A stretch of DNA of 16,444 bases from UMGS1613 sp045636225 (GCA_045636225.1 JAZTXB010000083.1:1-16444), one strand, 5' to 3'; positions 1 to 7,356 are shown, counted from the stretch's first letter. Numbers and translations are program-made. The notes: generated from the sequence alone by a model not told the origin.

Positions 1-8
1 CTTATCAA

Positions 9-2120
9 TTAATAATTTGTACCTACAAAAATGTAATTAGAATTATTCTTATATTTATATTCATTAGTATAACTTACTGTTTTACAATTAGTTAAATCAG
101 CATATTCTACATCAAAATATAATGGTACAAAATATACCCAATAATCCTCACTTGTATAAAATCTTGGAGTAGTTACTATATTAGATAAATTAAATAAATT
201 TATATTTACATTAAAATAATGATTGTTCCCTTTACTATGACTATAAATTACTTTAGGCTCCATGTTATATTTTGTAAATGAATATTTCATTAAATTTGTA
301 TAATTTAGTGGGTCTATATTTCCTCCTGTTGCATTTACCATTTTAATTGGTTTTTCTTCTCCAACTAAATAATTATACGCATTTCTATATTCTCTAGTAG
401 TAGATATATTTCCATAATCAACTACTTTTAAATTAGAAATATTATCTTTTCCAAATTCCAATGTATAATAGTAATTAAAACTATTCAATCCATCAATATC
501 AATTTTACCTGCATACCCTGTAGAATATATTCTTTCTTTAGATTTTACACAATATGTACTTGATAGTAATTCCCATTTAGCTTGTAACGTTATATCATTA
601 TAAACTTTTATATCAAAATCAAATTCTACCCCATTATAATACCAACCTATAAATTTATATCCTTTTCTTATTGGCTCATCTGGTATAGATACTTTTTCAC
701 CATCTATCATGTATTGTTCCCCTACAGAACTTCCACCATTTGAATCAAATTTTACAGTATTATATGTATTATACTCTTTAGTCCACTTTGCTTCTAATGT
801 AATATCTTCATAAATTCTAGTATTAAAATTAAACTTTTTGCCAACTAAATACCAGCCATTAAATATATAGCCCTTTCTTGTTGGATTAGCTGGCTTTTCA
901 ACTTTTTGACCTTCTTTTACCTCTTGAGTTAATACTCTAGTACCGCCATTTGAATCAAATTTTATAGTATTATATGTATTATATTCTTTAGTCCACTTTG
1001 CCTCTAATGTAATATCTTCATAAATTTTAGTATTAAAATTAAATTTTATATCATCTAAATACCAGCCATTAAATATATAACCACTTCTTACCGGATTCTC
1101 TGGCTTTTCAACTTTTTTTCCTTCTTTTACCTCTTGAGTTAATACTCTAGTACCACCATTTGAATCAAAATTTACATAATAAGTAGAAACACATTCATTA
1201 TTTTCTTTCCATTTTGCATATAAAGTTATATCTTTTGTTACTTCATTATTAAAATTATATTTTTTAGTTAAAGTATTATTTGAATACCATCCCACAAAAT
1301 CATAACATTTTTTAGTTGGTTCTATTGGTTTATATGCAACATCACCATCATAAACAATTTGACTATTAACACTTGAACCTCCATTTGAGTTAAAATTTAC
1401 AACAAAGCGCTCTACTTCTACTTTACTCCATTTTGCTGATAATGTTATTGTTTTAGTTACAGGCTTATTAAAATCATATAACTTTCCATCTAAATACCAT
1501 CCTAAAAAAACATATCCTTTACGAGTACTTGTTACATATTCAGCAGTTTGACCATGTTTAATGATTTGATCCTTAACATTTGAACCACCATTTGAATCAA
1601 AATATATTAAATAATTTATATTTTCGTAGTTTTTATCATAATTATTGTTATAATTATTATTTAAATTAGATGCATTATTATTTGTATTGCTTTCAGAATT
1701 TATTTTATTATTTTCATTATCATAAATTGTAGCGGTTATATAATCTGTTTTTCCACCACAATTTAAATAAACAAACATACTATGTTCATTATTTGAAATT
1801 TTAGTAACTTCAACATAACTAGTATCTTCATTACAACGTTTACCATTTTCATCTTTGATATTTGATATTGAAGCACCATCAATCATATCACTTAAATAAA
1901 CTCTTTTTGTCTCTCCTATTTTCTTTGGTAAATTATCTCCTCTAAAATAATCTACACCAACAGCTTTCATCTGATTTATATTTTCAGTATAAATAGATTC
2001 ACTAATGTCCCCCTCAATTCTACTTTCAGGATATATAACGGATACTGCTACTATCACTATTGCAATTGCAGTAATAACACCCATTATAGTTTCTAATCCT
2101 ATACCATATCCTCTTTGCAT
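9..2120 (-). CDS. Pilin-like anchored surface protein with five InlB_B repeats
   Basis: Predicted surface protein of 703 residues; the function is unknown. Residues 9-30 form one hydrophobic helix after a very short basic N-terminus, followed by a globular domain (about 45-135) ending in a Ser/Tyr-Val-Glu-Val-Thr-Lys stretch. From memory this resembles type IV pilin-like proteins of AT-rich Firmicutes, but no canonical prepilin GFTLIE motif is seen. An Asn-rich linker (138-168) leads to five InlB_B (Listeria-Bacteroides) repeats at about 171-231, 239-304, 315-376, 385-446 and 455-516, each with an FDSNGG-like start, a GW-Y core and an ITL-AKW end. The C-terminal domain (520-703) is unrecognised and Tyr/Asn-rich. 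Six cysteines fall as three pairs, one per region (C96/C121, C272/C310, C524/C679). There is no LPXTG sorting signal, so the N-terminal helix is probably the anchor. The ATG is preceded by a GGGTGG-type ribosome-binding site. It has its own promoter, separate from the upstream genes. Adhesin or minor pilin are inferences. Confidence 0.85.
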   Translation of the reverse strand: MQRGYGIGLETIMGVITAIAIVIVAVSVIYPESRIEGDISESIYTENINQMKAVGVDYFRGDNLPKKIGETKRVYLSDMIDGASISNIKDENGKRCNEDTSYVEVTKISNNEHSMFVYLNCGGKTDYITATIYDNENNKINSESNTNNNASNLNNNYNNNYDKNYENINYLIYFDSNGGSNVKDQIIKHGQTAEYVTSTRKGYVFLGWYLDGKLYDFNKPVTKTITLSAKWSKVEVERFVVNFNSNGGSSVNSQIVYDGDVAYKPIEPTKKCYDFVGWYSNNTLTKKYNFNNEVTKDITLYAKWKENNECVSTYYVNFDSNGGTRVLTQEVKEGKKVEKPENPVRSGYIFNGWYLDDIKFNFNTKIYEDITLEAKWTKEYNTYNTIKFDSNGGTRVLTQEVKEGQKVEKPANPTRKGYIFNGWYLVGKKFNFNTRIYEDITLEAKWTKEYNTYNTVKFDSNGGSSVGEQYMIDGEKVSIPDEPIRKGYKFIGWYYNGVEFDFDIKVYNDITLQAKWELLSSTYCVKSKERIYSTGYAGKIDIDGLNSFNYYYTLEFGKDNISNLKVVDYGNISTTREYRNAYNYLVGEEKPIKMVNATGGNIDPLNYTNLMKYSFTKYNMEPKVIYSHSKGNNHYFNVNINLFNLSNIVTTPRFYTSEDYWVYFVPLYFDVEYADLTNCKTVSYTNEYKYKNNSNYIFVGTNY
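759..1178 (-). repeat. Tandem duplication of a 210-bp InlB_B repeat unit
   Basis: Two consecutive 210-bp (70-codon) units, at 969-1178 and 759-968, encode InlB_B repeats 3 and 4 of the pilin-like surface protein. By eye 59 of 70 residues are identical, including long runs of unchanged DNA such as the block encoding the GGTRVLTQEVKEG segment. The other three repeats of the same protein are far more diverged. This points to a recent in-frame duplication or to gene conversion between units. Confidence 0.9.
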
Positions 2121-2147
2121 ATTACCACCCTTTCAGTTTACACTTTA

Positions 2148-2176
2148 AGTATATCTTGTAAATAAAACATTGTCAA
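2148..2176 (-). promoter_or_regulatory. Promoter of the pilin-like surface gene
   Basis: Read on the minus strand, a perfect -35 TTGACA (2171-2176) is separated by exactly 17 bp from a -10 TATACT (2148-2153). Transcription would start near 2141, giving a 5' leader of about 20 nt before the ATG at 2120. It lies just downstream of the terminator of the preceding gene, so this gene is an independent unit with a strong housekeeping-type promoter. Confidence 0.85.
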
Positions 2177-2198
2177 TAAAATATTATGTATTAATAAT

Positions 2199-2235
2199 AA
2201 AAAAAACATAATTATTGCAGTAATTATGTTTTTTT
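2199..2235 (-). terminator. Rho-independent terminator after the coiled-coil gene
   Basis: A near-perfect inverted repeat (2201-2214 pairs with 2221-2234, loop TTGCAG on the plus strand) is followed on the minus strand by a run of eight T. The stem's first arm begins at the TAA stop of the coiled-coil gene. The symmetry with an A-run and a T-run also allows some function on the plus strand. Confidence 0.9.
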
Positions 2236-3655
2236 ATTGATTATATTTTTCTTTCTCTTTTAAAACTTTACTAATTTTCTTTTCATTCATTTTTTTTTCT
2301 TCATCTAATCTTTTATCCATTTTAGACATTTTTTCTTGCTGCATTTTTAATTTTTCTTCTAACTTATCAATTTTATTCAACATACTTTTATAATCTGGTA
2401 GAACTTGATTATATTCTCTATATTTTTTAAAATTATCTCTTAATTTACTAATTTCATTTAAATTATCACTTATTATTAAATTAGTATATTCAACTTTATC
2501 CTTTACCTCACTAATTTTATGAGCAATATCGGTATACTTAAAATCATATACTATTTTTTCTTGTGGTTCTAAACTATTATTTAATTTTTTTAATCCACGA
2601 TTTATCATAGTATTACCTAATGCAACACCAAATATAGACGAACCCGAAAAAGGTAATGTTAATATTCCTCCAACTATATTTAATAAAGAAGAAAACATTT
2701 GACCAAATTTTACAGATTCTACTTCTTTTCTTGTTACTTTTTCAAAGTATGAAGCTTCTTTATATAAATCTTCTATGATTTCTTCTTGAGACTTAATTTC
2801 ATTATTTAATTCTTCTTCCATATTTATTATTGTGTTTATTTTTTCTTTGCTTTTATGAAATTTTACTTTAATATTTTTTTGTGATTCTTTTATATCGTCT
2901 ATATTAGTTCCAACTTTTTTTGTTTCTTTATATTCTATAGTAACACTTTCTATTTTAGTCATTTCTTTCTTGCAAACCTTAATCATCATATCCATTTCAT
3001 TAAGACTTGCTCTATTTTTATAATCCTTTATATTATCTATAAGTCTAATACTTTCTAAAATTGAGAACTCACTTAAATCATATCTTTCTTTTACTGCATC
3101 ATATTGTGCTTTTAACTTATCTACTTTTTCTCTTAATTTTTTATATCTTTTTTCCAGTTCTTCAGTATCCTGATTTTTATTTTTAGATAATTCTTTTAAG
3201 TTTTCTACTTCTGTATTAATTTCTTCTAGTAGTTCTTTGCTATCTTTAACAAAAGTTTCTACTTCCTCTAAAATTACAACTTCATTCTTAGTCTTTTTTA
3301 CTTCTTGTTTTAAATCTACTTTTTCATCTAACTCACTTGTTTTATATTCTATATCAAATAATTCTAAATCAACTTCTCCAATACCTTTTTTATCTAATTT
3401 GAACTGACCATCACTAAATTTATAGCTAACATTAAATTTTACCTTATCTAATTCTTGCTTATCAGTAGAATCTAATATATCAACATTTTCATTTTCTTCT
3501 AACTCTATTAATTTTTTTAAATATTCTACTTGTTTTTCTTTTTGAGCAATTGAATACTCATCTTCCTTTTTTGTCTTTTTTGCATACCTTATACGATAAA
3601 GCATACTAATTAATCTATCTTTAATAGAGCCTTTTGCTCCTCTATTTCCATCCAT
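2234..3655 (-). CDS. Coiled-coil protein with central hydrophobic Gly-rich segment
   Basis: Unrecognised protein of 473 residues. It opens with a basic amphipathic region (about 10-30). Extended charged helices predicted as coiled coil occupy about 34-60, 105-310 and 375-473, and a short segment around 70-105 looks beta-rich. The notable element is a hydrophobic, glycine-rich stretch at about 317-356 (key residues G318, G329, G330, P335, G338, G343, G347, G354). It is long enough for a membrane-inserting helical hairpin and sits between the coiled-coil arms. There is no signal peptide. The ATG has a good GAGGTG site 8 nt upstream. It starts 24 bp after the Big_2 surface gene with no terminator between, so the two are probably co-transcribed. 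The layout recalls alpha-helical pore-forming toxins or SMC/BAR-like scaffolds, but no homology is claimed. It could equally be a cytoplasmic, membrane-touching scaffold for the neighbouring surface proteins. Confidence 0.8.
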   Translation of the reverse strand: MDGNRGAKGSIKDRLISMLYRIRYAKKTKKEDEYSIAQKEKQVEYLKKLIELEENENVDILDSTDKQELDKVKFNVSYKFSDGQFKLDKKGIGEVDLELFDIEYKTSELDEKVDLKQEVKKTKNEVVILEEVETFVKDSKELLEEINTEVENLKELSKNKNQDTEELEKRYKKLREKVDKLKAQYDAVKERYDLSEFSILESIRLIDNIKDYKNRASLNEMDMMIKVCKKEMTKIESVTIEYKETKKVGTNIDDIKESQKNIKVKFHKSKEKINTIINMEEELNNEIKSQEEIIEDLYKEASYFEKVTRKEVESVKFGQMFSSLLNIVGGILTLPFSGSSIFGVALGNTMINRGLKKLNNSLEPQEKIVYDFKYTDIAHKISEVKDKVEYTNLIISDNLNEISKLRDNFKKYREYNQVLPDYKSMLNKIDKLEEKLKMQQEKMSKMDKRLDEEKKMNEKKISKVLKEKEKYNQ

Positions 3656-3679
3656 ATAGTCACCTCATCTATTATAGTT

Positions 3680-6244
3680 TTAATAAATTCCCGGTGAAAT
3701 AGTTTTTTTATCCGTTACAAACGAATATTTTTCACCTTCTGAGTCAATTACTTCTATTTCTGCATAATAAATACCATCATTAAATCCTCTAAGGTAAATA
3801 TCATTAGAAGTAATATCAGTTGCATCATAAATTAATGTAACTATTTGTAATAATGTATTTTCTTGATATAGTTTTACATTATAAGTATAAGAACCACTTC
3901 CACCTTGGGGTTTTATTGTAACAGATATTCCTGTTGAAATTCCACTTGAATCAGAATGCAAATAATGACTAATTGTTGCATTTGCTGTAAGTGGCTTATT
4001 TTGTACAACAAGAAGAAAAGAAGCCTGATGATTACCATCTTGTGTAATCGCAGTTATTGTAGTTGAACCTTTTTTTAAAGTCTTAATATAACCATCAGAA
4101 GATACCGTTGCCACATTTTCATTGCTACTTTGCCATATTAAGTTTTTATTTGTCGCATTACTTGGTGAAATTGTTGGAATAATAACTATATCTTCTCCTC
4201 TTTCAACATTTGTCCAATCAAATCCAAAAGATATACCAGTTACAGCTATTGTCTTTACAGTTACTATAGTAGTTGCAGTATAACTACCATCATTTGTAGT
4301 TGCAGTTATTGTTGCCACACCTTTTCCTATAGCAGTTACAACTCCGTTTGAATTTACAGTTGCCACATTTGTATTATTGCTTGTAAAATTTACAATTTTA
4401 TCTTCTGCATTAGATGGCGTTATCGTTGCTATTAATAATTTACTTTCTCCTTGTACAAGTGATAACTCTTTATAATTTAAACTAATTCCTGCAACAGCTA
4501 TTTTTTTTACAACAACTATACACTTTTCTTTAAAGCCACCTTCTTCTGTTGTTACTGTTATTGTTACAGAACCTTCTTTTTTTGCAGTTACTAATCCATT
4601 TGAATCAACACTTGCAATAGCTGAATCACTACTAGAAAAACTTAAGTTCTTGTTTACTGCATTTGTTGGTTTTATAGTCGCTATTAGAGTTTCCGACTCG
4701 CCTTTATAAAGCGTTAAATTTGTTTTATTTAGTGAAACACCTTCTACTTCATTATAATTAACTGTAACCTTACAATTTGCGGAAATAGTACCATCACTTG
4801 ATATTGCTTTAATAATTGCAGTGCCCTTACCTATTGCAGTAACCATTCCATCTTCACTTACACTTGCTACTGAAGAATCACTTGTTGTCCACATAATACT
4901 TTTATCTGTAGCATTATCTGGCGATATTGTTGCTCTTAATTGCTCTCTACTTCCTTTATCTAAAGTTAATTCCTTCTTATTAATACTTATACTTTTTACT
5001 GCAACTTTCTTTTTCATTACAGTAATAGGACATCCACCTTCTACACCATTTTCTGCTTTTAAATAAATTGTAACTTCCCCTGGTTTTAAAGCTTTTACTT
5101 TTCCAAGTTCATTATCTACAATACTTACAACACTAGGATCACTACTACTCCAAGTAAATTTAGTGGGTGAATAATCAGTTGGTAAAATCTGCGAATTTAC
5201 TATTTGAGTATCTCCCACTTCCATAAAAGAATTTGCATTACAATTAATTAAATAAACATCTTTATGTTCTATTTTATTTTTTTCTTTAACATTTAATTTA
5301 CCTTTAAAACATAATAATTCTTTTTTACTCTTTGCATCATTTAAACACTGATAAATATATACAGTACCTGTTGATTTGGTTTCCATTTTTCCTTTTGATG
5401 AAACAGTAGCTATATTATTATTAGATGATTTATATGTTATTAAACATTCATTATTATTAGAACTCCAGTCACCATATGTTGACCACGTCCAGTTAACAAA
5501 AGAATCATATCCTACTTCCACATCTTGTTCTGGAACATCACTTCTAAAACCTCCACTACATCTATCACTTCTACCACTTTCGTATCTTAAAACAGGATAA
5601 CCACTTGAATTCGTTGAGTTAAAATATCCAACATTTTGTGAAGTTGTAAACCAATCCTCCCCATCTGAGTTATCATTATTGTTAGAAACATTACTATTAC
5701 TATCGCTTATCTTTTCCCATTTTGCTACTAGAGTAATATTCTCTTCTAATTTTGTTTCAAAATCAAATACATTATTATCTAACATCCAATATTTAAATTT
5801 ATATCCTTCTTTTGTTGGATTAAGTGGTTGGTTTAAAGTTGTTCCTTTTAAAATTTCTATATCATCAATTAAACTGCCACCAACCGTATCAAACCTAACA
5901 TTAATTACTTCACTACCTTCTTTAACTTCAAAGTAAGCATATATAGTTAAATCTTGATTTATAATAAAATTATCAAAATCTATAGTTTCTCCTTCATAAA
6001 TCCAATATTTAAAATCAAAACCTTCCTTTGTAGGTTTTTTAGGTTCCTTAATTTTTTTTCCACACTCTAATTCTACTAATGATATTTCACTTCCACCATT
6101 TGTTTCAAAAGAAACTATACAACTATTACTTTTCTTACTATTACTTAATATTAAAAATAAACTAATTCCTAATATAATTAATATACTTATAATAATAAAT
6201 ATTATTTTATTTTTTTGTACAAAATGAATAACTTTATTCTTCAT
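3680..6244 (-). CDS. Anchored surface protein: two InlB_B repeats plus Big_2 Ig-like array
   Basis: Predicted exterior protein of 854 residues from the ATG at 6244. That start is chosen because AGGA lies 8 nt upstream; an in-frame ATG at 6277 would add 11 residues and has no such site. Lys-rich residues 1-12 precede one hydrophobic helix (about 13-34), read as an uncleaved signal anchor. Two InlB_B repeats (about 42-107 and 115-178) and an Asn/Ser linker follow. Next come an unassigned Trp-rich region (196-250) and about six Big_2-type Ig-like domains: a degenerate one near 247-321, then 327-409, 416-496, 500-580, 584-664 and 668-748. The Big_2 domains share ISP-NAT-K, SS-VA-V and GTV-TAIGKG-A-IT motifs. 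The C-terminal domain (749-854) is unrecognised. There is no LPXTG or GW anchor. Cysteines are unusually frequent for a Firmicutes exterior protein. An adhesion or matrix role is inferred from these domains. It heads a two-gene unit with the coiled-coil gene, just downstream of lepB. Confidence 0.85.
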   Translation of the reverse strand: MKNKVIHFVQKNKIIFIIISILIILGISLFLILSNSKKSNSCIVSFETNGGSEISLVELECGKKIKEPKKPTKEGFDFKYWIYEGETIDFDNFIINQDLTIYAYFEVKEGSEVINVRFDTVGGSLIDDIEILKGTTLNQPLNPTKEGYKFKYWMLDNNVFDFETKLEENITLVAKWEKISDSNSNVSNNNDNSDGEDWFTTSQNVGYFNSTNSSGYPVLRYESGRSDRCSGGFRSDVPEQDVEVGYDSFVNWTWSTYGDWSSNNNECLITYKSSNNNIATVSSKGKMETKSTGTVYIYQCLNDAKSKKELLCFKGKLNVKEKNKIEHKDVYLINCNANSFMEVGDTQIVNSQILPTDYSPTKFTWSSSDPSVVSIVDNELGKVKALKPGEVTIYLKAENGVEGGCPITVMKKKVAVKSISINKKELTLDKGSREQLRATISPDNATDKSIMWTTSDSSVASVSEDGMVTAIGKGTAIIKAISSDGTISANCKVTVNYNEVEGVSLNKTNLTLYKGESETLIATIKPTNAVNKNLSFSSSDSAIASVDSNGLVTAKKEGSVTITVTTEEGGFKEKCIVVVKKIAVAGISLNYKELSLVQGESKLLIATITPSNAEDKIVNFTSNNTNVATVNSNGVVTAIGKGVATITATTNDGSYTATTIVTVKTIAVTGISFGFDWTNVERGEDIVIIPTISPSNATNKNLIWQSSNENVATVSSDGYIKTLKKGSTTITAITQDGNHQASFLLVVQNKPLTANATISHYLHSDSSGISTGISVTIKPQGGSGSYTYNVKLYQENTLLQIVTLIYDATDITSNDIYLRGFNDGIYYAEIEVIDSEGEKYSFVTDKKTISPGIY

Positions 6245-6266
6245 AACACACATCCTATCACATAAT

Positions 6267-6291
6267 AAATTTGACATATATTATCAAATCT
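6267..6291 (-). promoter_or_regulatory. Hairpin in the 5' leader of the surface operon
   Basis: Just after the predicted transcription start (about 6295), an 8-bp inverted repeat (6267-6274 with 6284-6291, one G-U pair, 9-nt loop) could form an RNA hairpin or act as an operator. Upstream and downstream of it the leader carries two copies of ATAGGAT, the second being the ribosome-binding site. No protein or ligand can be named. Confidence 0.35.
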
Positions 6292-6301
6292 ATCCTATTT
6301 T

Positions 6302-6330
6302 ATTATATCACGAAATATTACTTTCATAAA
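6302..6330 (-). promoter_or_regulatory. Promoter of the Big_2/coiled-coil operon
   Basis: On the minus strand a perfect TATAAT (6302-6307) is preceded by TGA, giving an extended -10 (TGATATAAT). The -35 at 17-bp spacing is weak (TTTATG, 6325-6330). The extended -10 makes this a credible promoter. It sits directly after the lepB terminator, so the surface operon is separately transcribed. Confidence 0.65.
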
Positions 6331-6331
6331 G

Positions 6332-6360
6332 AAAAAAATAAATCAATCAAGATTTATTTT
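6332..6360 (-). terminator. Rho-independent terminator after lepB
   Basis: An inverted repeat (6335-6344 with 6351-6360, 6-nt loop) is followed on the minus strand by a run of seven T. The first arm contains the TAA stop codon of lepB. It separates lepB from the surface operon. Confidence 0.85.
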
Positions 6361-6857
6361 ACTTTACCTATTTTATTAAACGGAAATAATCTAAATGATG
6401 TGGTACCAACTATATCTGATTTTTTTATAAAACCAACCCTATAATCTCTACTATCTAAAGAATTGCCTCTATTATCCCCCATTACAAAATAATGTTCATC
6501 TGGAATTTTATCTAAACCATATAACTCTTCAATAGAAAAATCAATTGTTCTAATTGTATCCACATCAGGCATAGTTTCACCATTTATATAAAGTTTATCA
6601 TCCTCATAAGCTATATTTTCTCCTGGTAAACCAATTATTCTTTTTACTAATTTAGAATTATTATAATTTACAACAACTATATCAAATCTTTTATAGCTAT
6701 TTTTTAATTTGTTTAAAATTAAAATATCCCCATTATGTAATGTATCTCTCATAGAATCTCCATCAACTCTAACTGGAGTAGCTATAAACGACCTAAATAA
6801 TACAACAACAACGATTATAACAACATATGGATATAACTCTTTTATTATTTTTTTCAT
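6354..6857 (-). CDS. lepB: Signal peptidase I
   Basis: Membrane-bound serine protease of family S26 that removes signal peptides from exported preproteins on the outer face of the membrane. It has 167 residues, the usual short single-anchor Gram-positive form. One N-terminal membrane helix spans about 8-26. Box B carries the nucleophile in GDSM (S35). Box D has the general-base lysine in VKRIIGLPGE (K72). Boxes C and E are conserved, with RFDIVVV at 57-63, GDNRGNSLDSR at about 127-137 and a following RVGFI. The ATG has an AGGTGAT site 4 nt upstream. It follows rplS by 39 bp, an arrangement common in Firmicutes, but an intrinsic terminator occupies that gap and lepB expression probably depends on readthrough. 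The neighbouring surface proteins appear to keep their N-terminal anchors, so they are not obvious substrates. Confidence 0.96.
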   Translation of the reverse strand: MKKIIKELYPYVVIIVVVVLFRSFIATPVRVDGDSMRDTLHNGDILILNKLKNSYKRFDIVVVNYNNSKLVKRIIGLPGENIAYEDDKLYINGETMPDVDTIRTIDFSIEELYGLDKIPDEHYFVMGDNRGNSLDSRDYRVGFIKKSDIVGTTSFRLFPFNKIGKVK

Positions 6858-6870
6858 TTTATCACCTAAT

Positions 6871-6894
6871 AAAAATAAGGCATATAAGCCTTAT
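6871..6894 (-). terminator. Terminator/attenuator between rplS and lepB
   Basis: A perfect 7-bp stem (ATAAGGC at 6888-6894, GCCTTAT at 6875-6881 on the minus strand, 6-nt loop) is followed by TTTTTATT. It starts 2 nt after the rplS stop and ends a few bases before the lepB ribosome-binding site. Since no separate lepB promoter is obvious, partial termination would set the rplS:lepB ratio. Confidence 0.8.
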
Positions 6895-6896
6895 AA

Positions 6897-7250
6897 TTAT
6901 ACTCTTTCTGGTATTTTTGGTGTTTTAGAAGACTCTCTAATATAACCTAATTTAGCTTGTCTTACTTTACCTTTTCTTTCAACAGTAATCATATCGATTC
7001 TTGGTGAATTTACTGGTAATGTTTTTTCAACTCCAACATTTCCTGAAACTTTTCTAACTGTAAAAGTTTTACTGATTCCTGAACCTTGGATAGCCATAAC
7101 TAAACCTTCAAAAGCTTGAATTCTTGTTTTCTTTTTACCACTAGCATCTGTTTCATCAATTTTAAGATCAACTCTAACAGTATCTCCAACTCTAAATTCT
7201 GGTAAATCAGTTCTAATTTGTTTTTTAGTAATTTTATCAACTAAATTCAC
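6897..7250 (-). CDS. rplS: 50S ribosomal protein L19
   Basis: Ribosomal protein L19, located at the 30S-50S interface and contributing to inter-subunit contacts. The 117 residues are the normal family length. The sequence is recognised by its N-terminus (MNLVDKITKKQIRTDLPEFR) and a GDTVRVD strand. Other landmarks are the FEG-V-A-QGSGISKTFTVRK core and the basic KVRQAKLGYIRE C-terminus. The start is GTG at 7248-7250, supported by an AAGGAGAG site at the right distance and by alignment with typical L19 starts; no upstream ATG exists in frame. It is not next to rpsP, rimM or trmD as in many bacteria. It has its own promoter and a short leader that may carry autoregulatory structure. lepB lies downstream beyond a terminator. 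Confidence 0.97.
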   Translation of the reverse strand: MNLVDKITKKQIRTDLPEFRVGDTVRVDLKIDETDASGKKKTRIQAFEGLVMAIQGSGISKTFTVRKVSGNVGVEKTLPVNSPRIDMITVERKGKVRQAKLGYIRESSKTPKIPERV

Positions 7251-7275
7251 AATGTCACTCTCCTTTATCTATTTT

Positions 7276-7320
7276 ATGATCATGAACAATATATAATTTT
7301 TTCTAATATCAGCGGATCAC
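7276..7320 (-). promoter_or_regulatory. Possible structured leader of rplS mRNA
   Basis: The predicted transcript begins near 7320. Its first bases GTGATC (7315-7320) can pair with GATCAT (7276-7281), enclosing a 33-nt AT-rich interior just upstream of the ribosome-binding site. L19 leaders that bind their own protein are known in Firmicutes, but whether this matches that family cannot be judged by eye. The stem is only 6 bp with one G-U pair. Confidence 0.35.
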
Positions 7321-7327
7321 GTTAATA

Positions 7328-7356
7328 ATAATACCATATTTATTATTAAAAATCAA
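7328..7356 (-). promoter_or_regulatory. Promoter of rplS
   Basis: On the minus strand a -35 TTGATT (7351-7356), a 17-bp spacer and a -10 TATTAT (7328-7333) form a good sigma-A-type promoter. It lies in the gap between the methyltransferase stop and rplS and predicts a leader of about 70 nt. Confidence 0.75.

Noticed and set aside
759..1178. The repeated segment as a CRISPR array or mobile element
   Set aside because: The repeats are in-frame protein repeats of 210 bp with no spacers, terminal inverted repeats or transposase.
4821..5936. Several open frames on the plus strand inside the Big_2 gene
   Set aside because: They have low-complexity hydrophobic translations, lack ribosome-binding sites and lie wholly opposite a clear coding gene, so they are antisense shadows. 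The same applies to plus-strand frames opposite rny, lepB and ftsK.
9..6244. LPXTG or GW sorting signals on the InlB_B/Big_2 proteins
   Set aside because: Neither C-terminus has LPXTG, a following hydrophobic stretch or a basic tail. Anchoring appears to be by the N-terminal helix.
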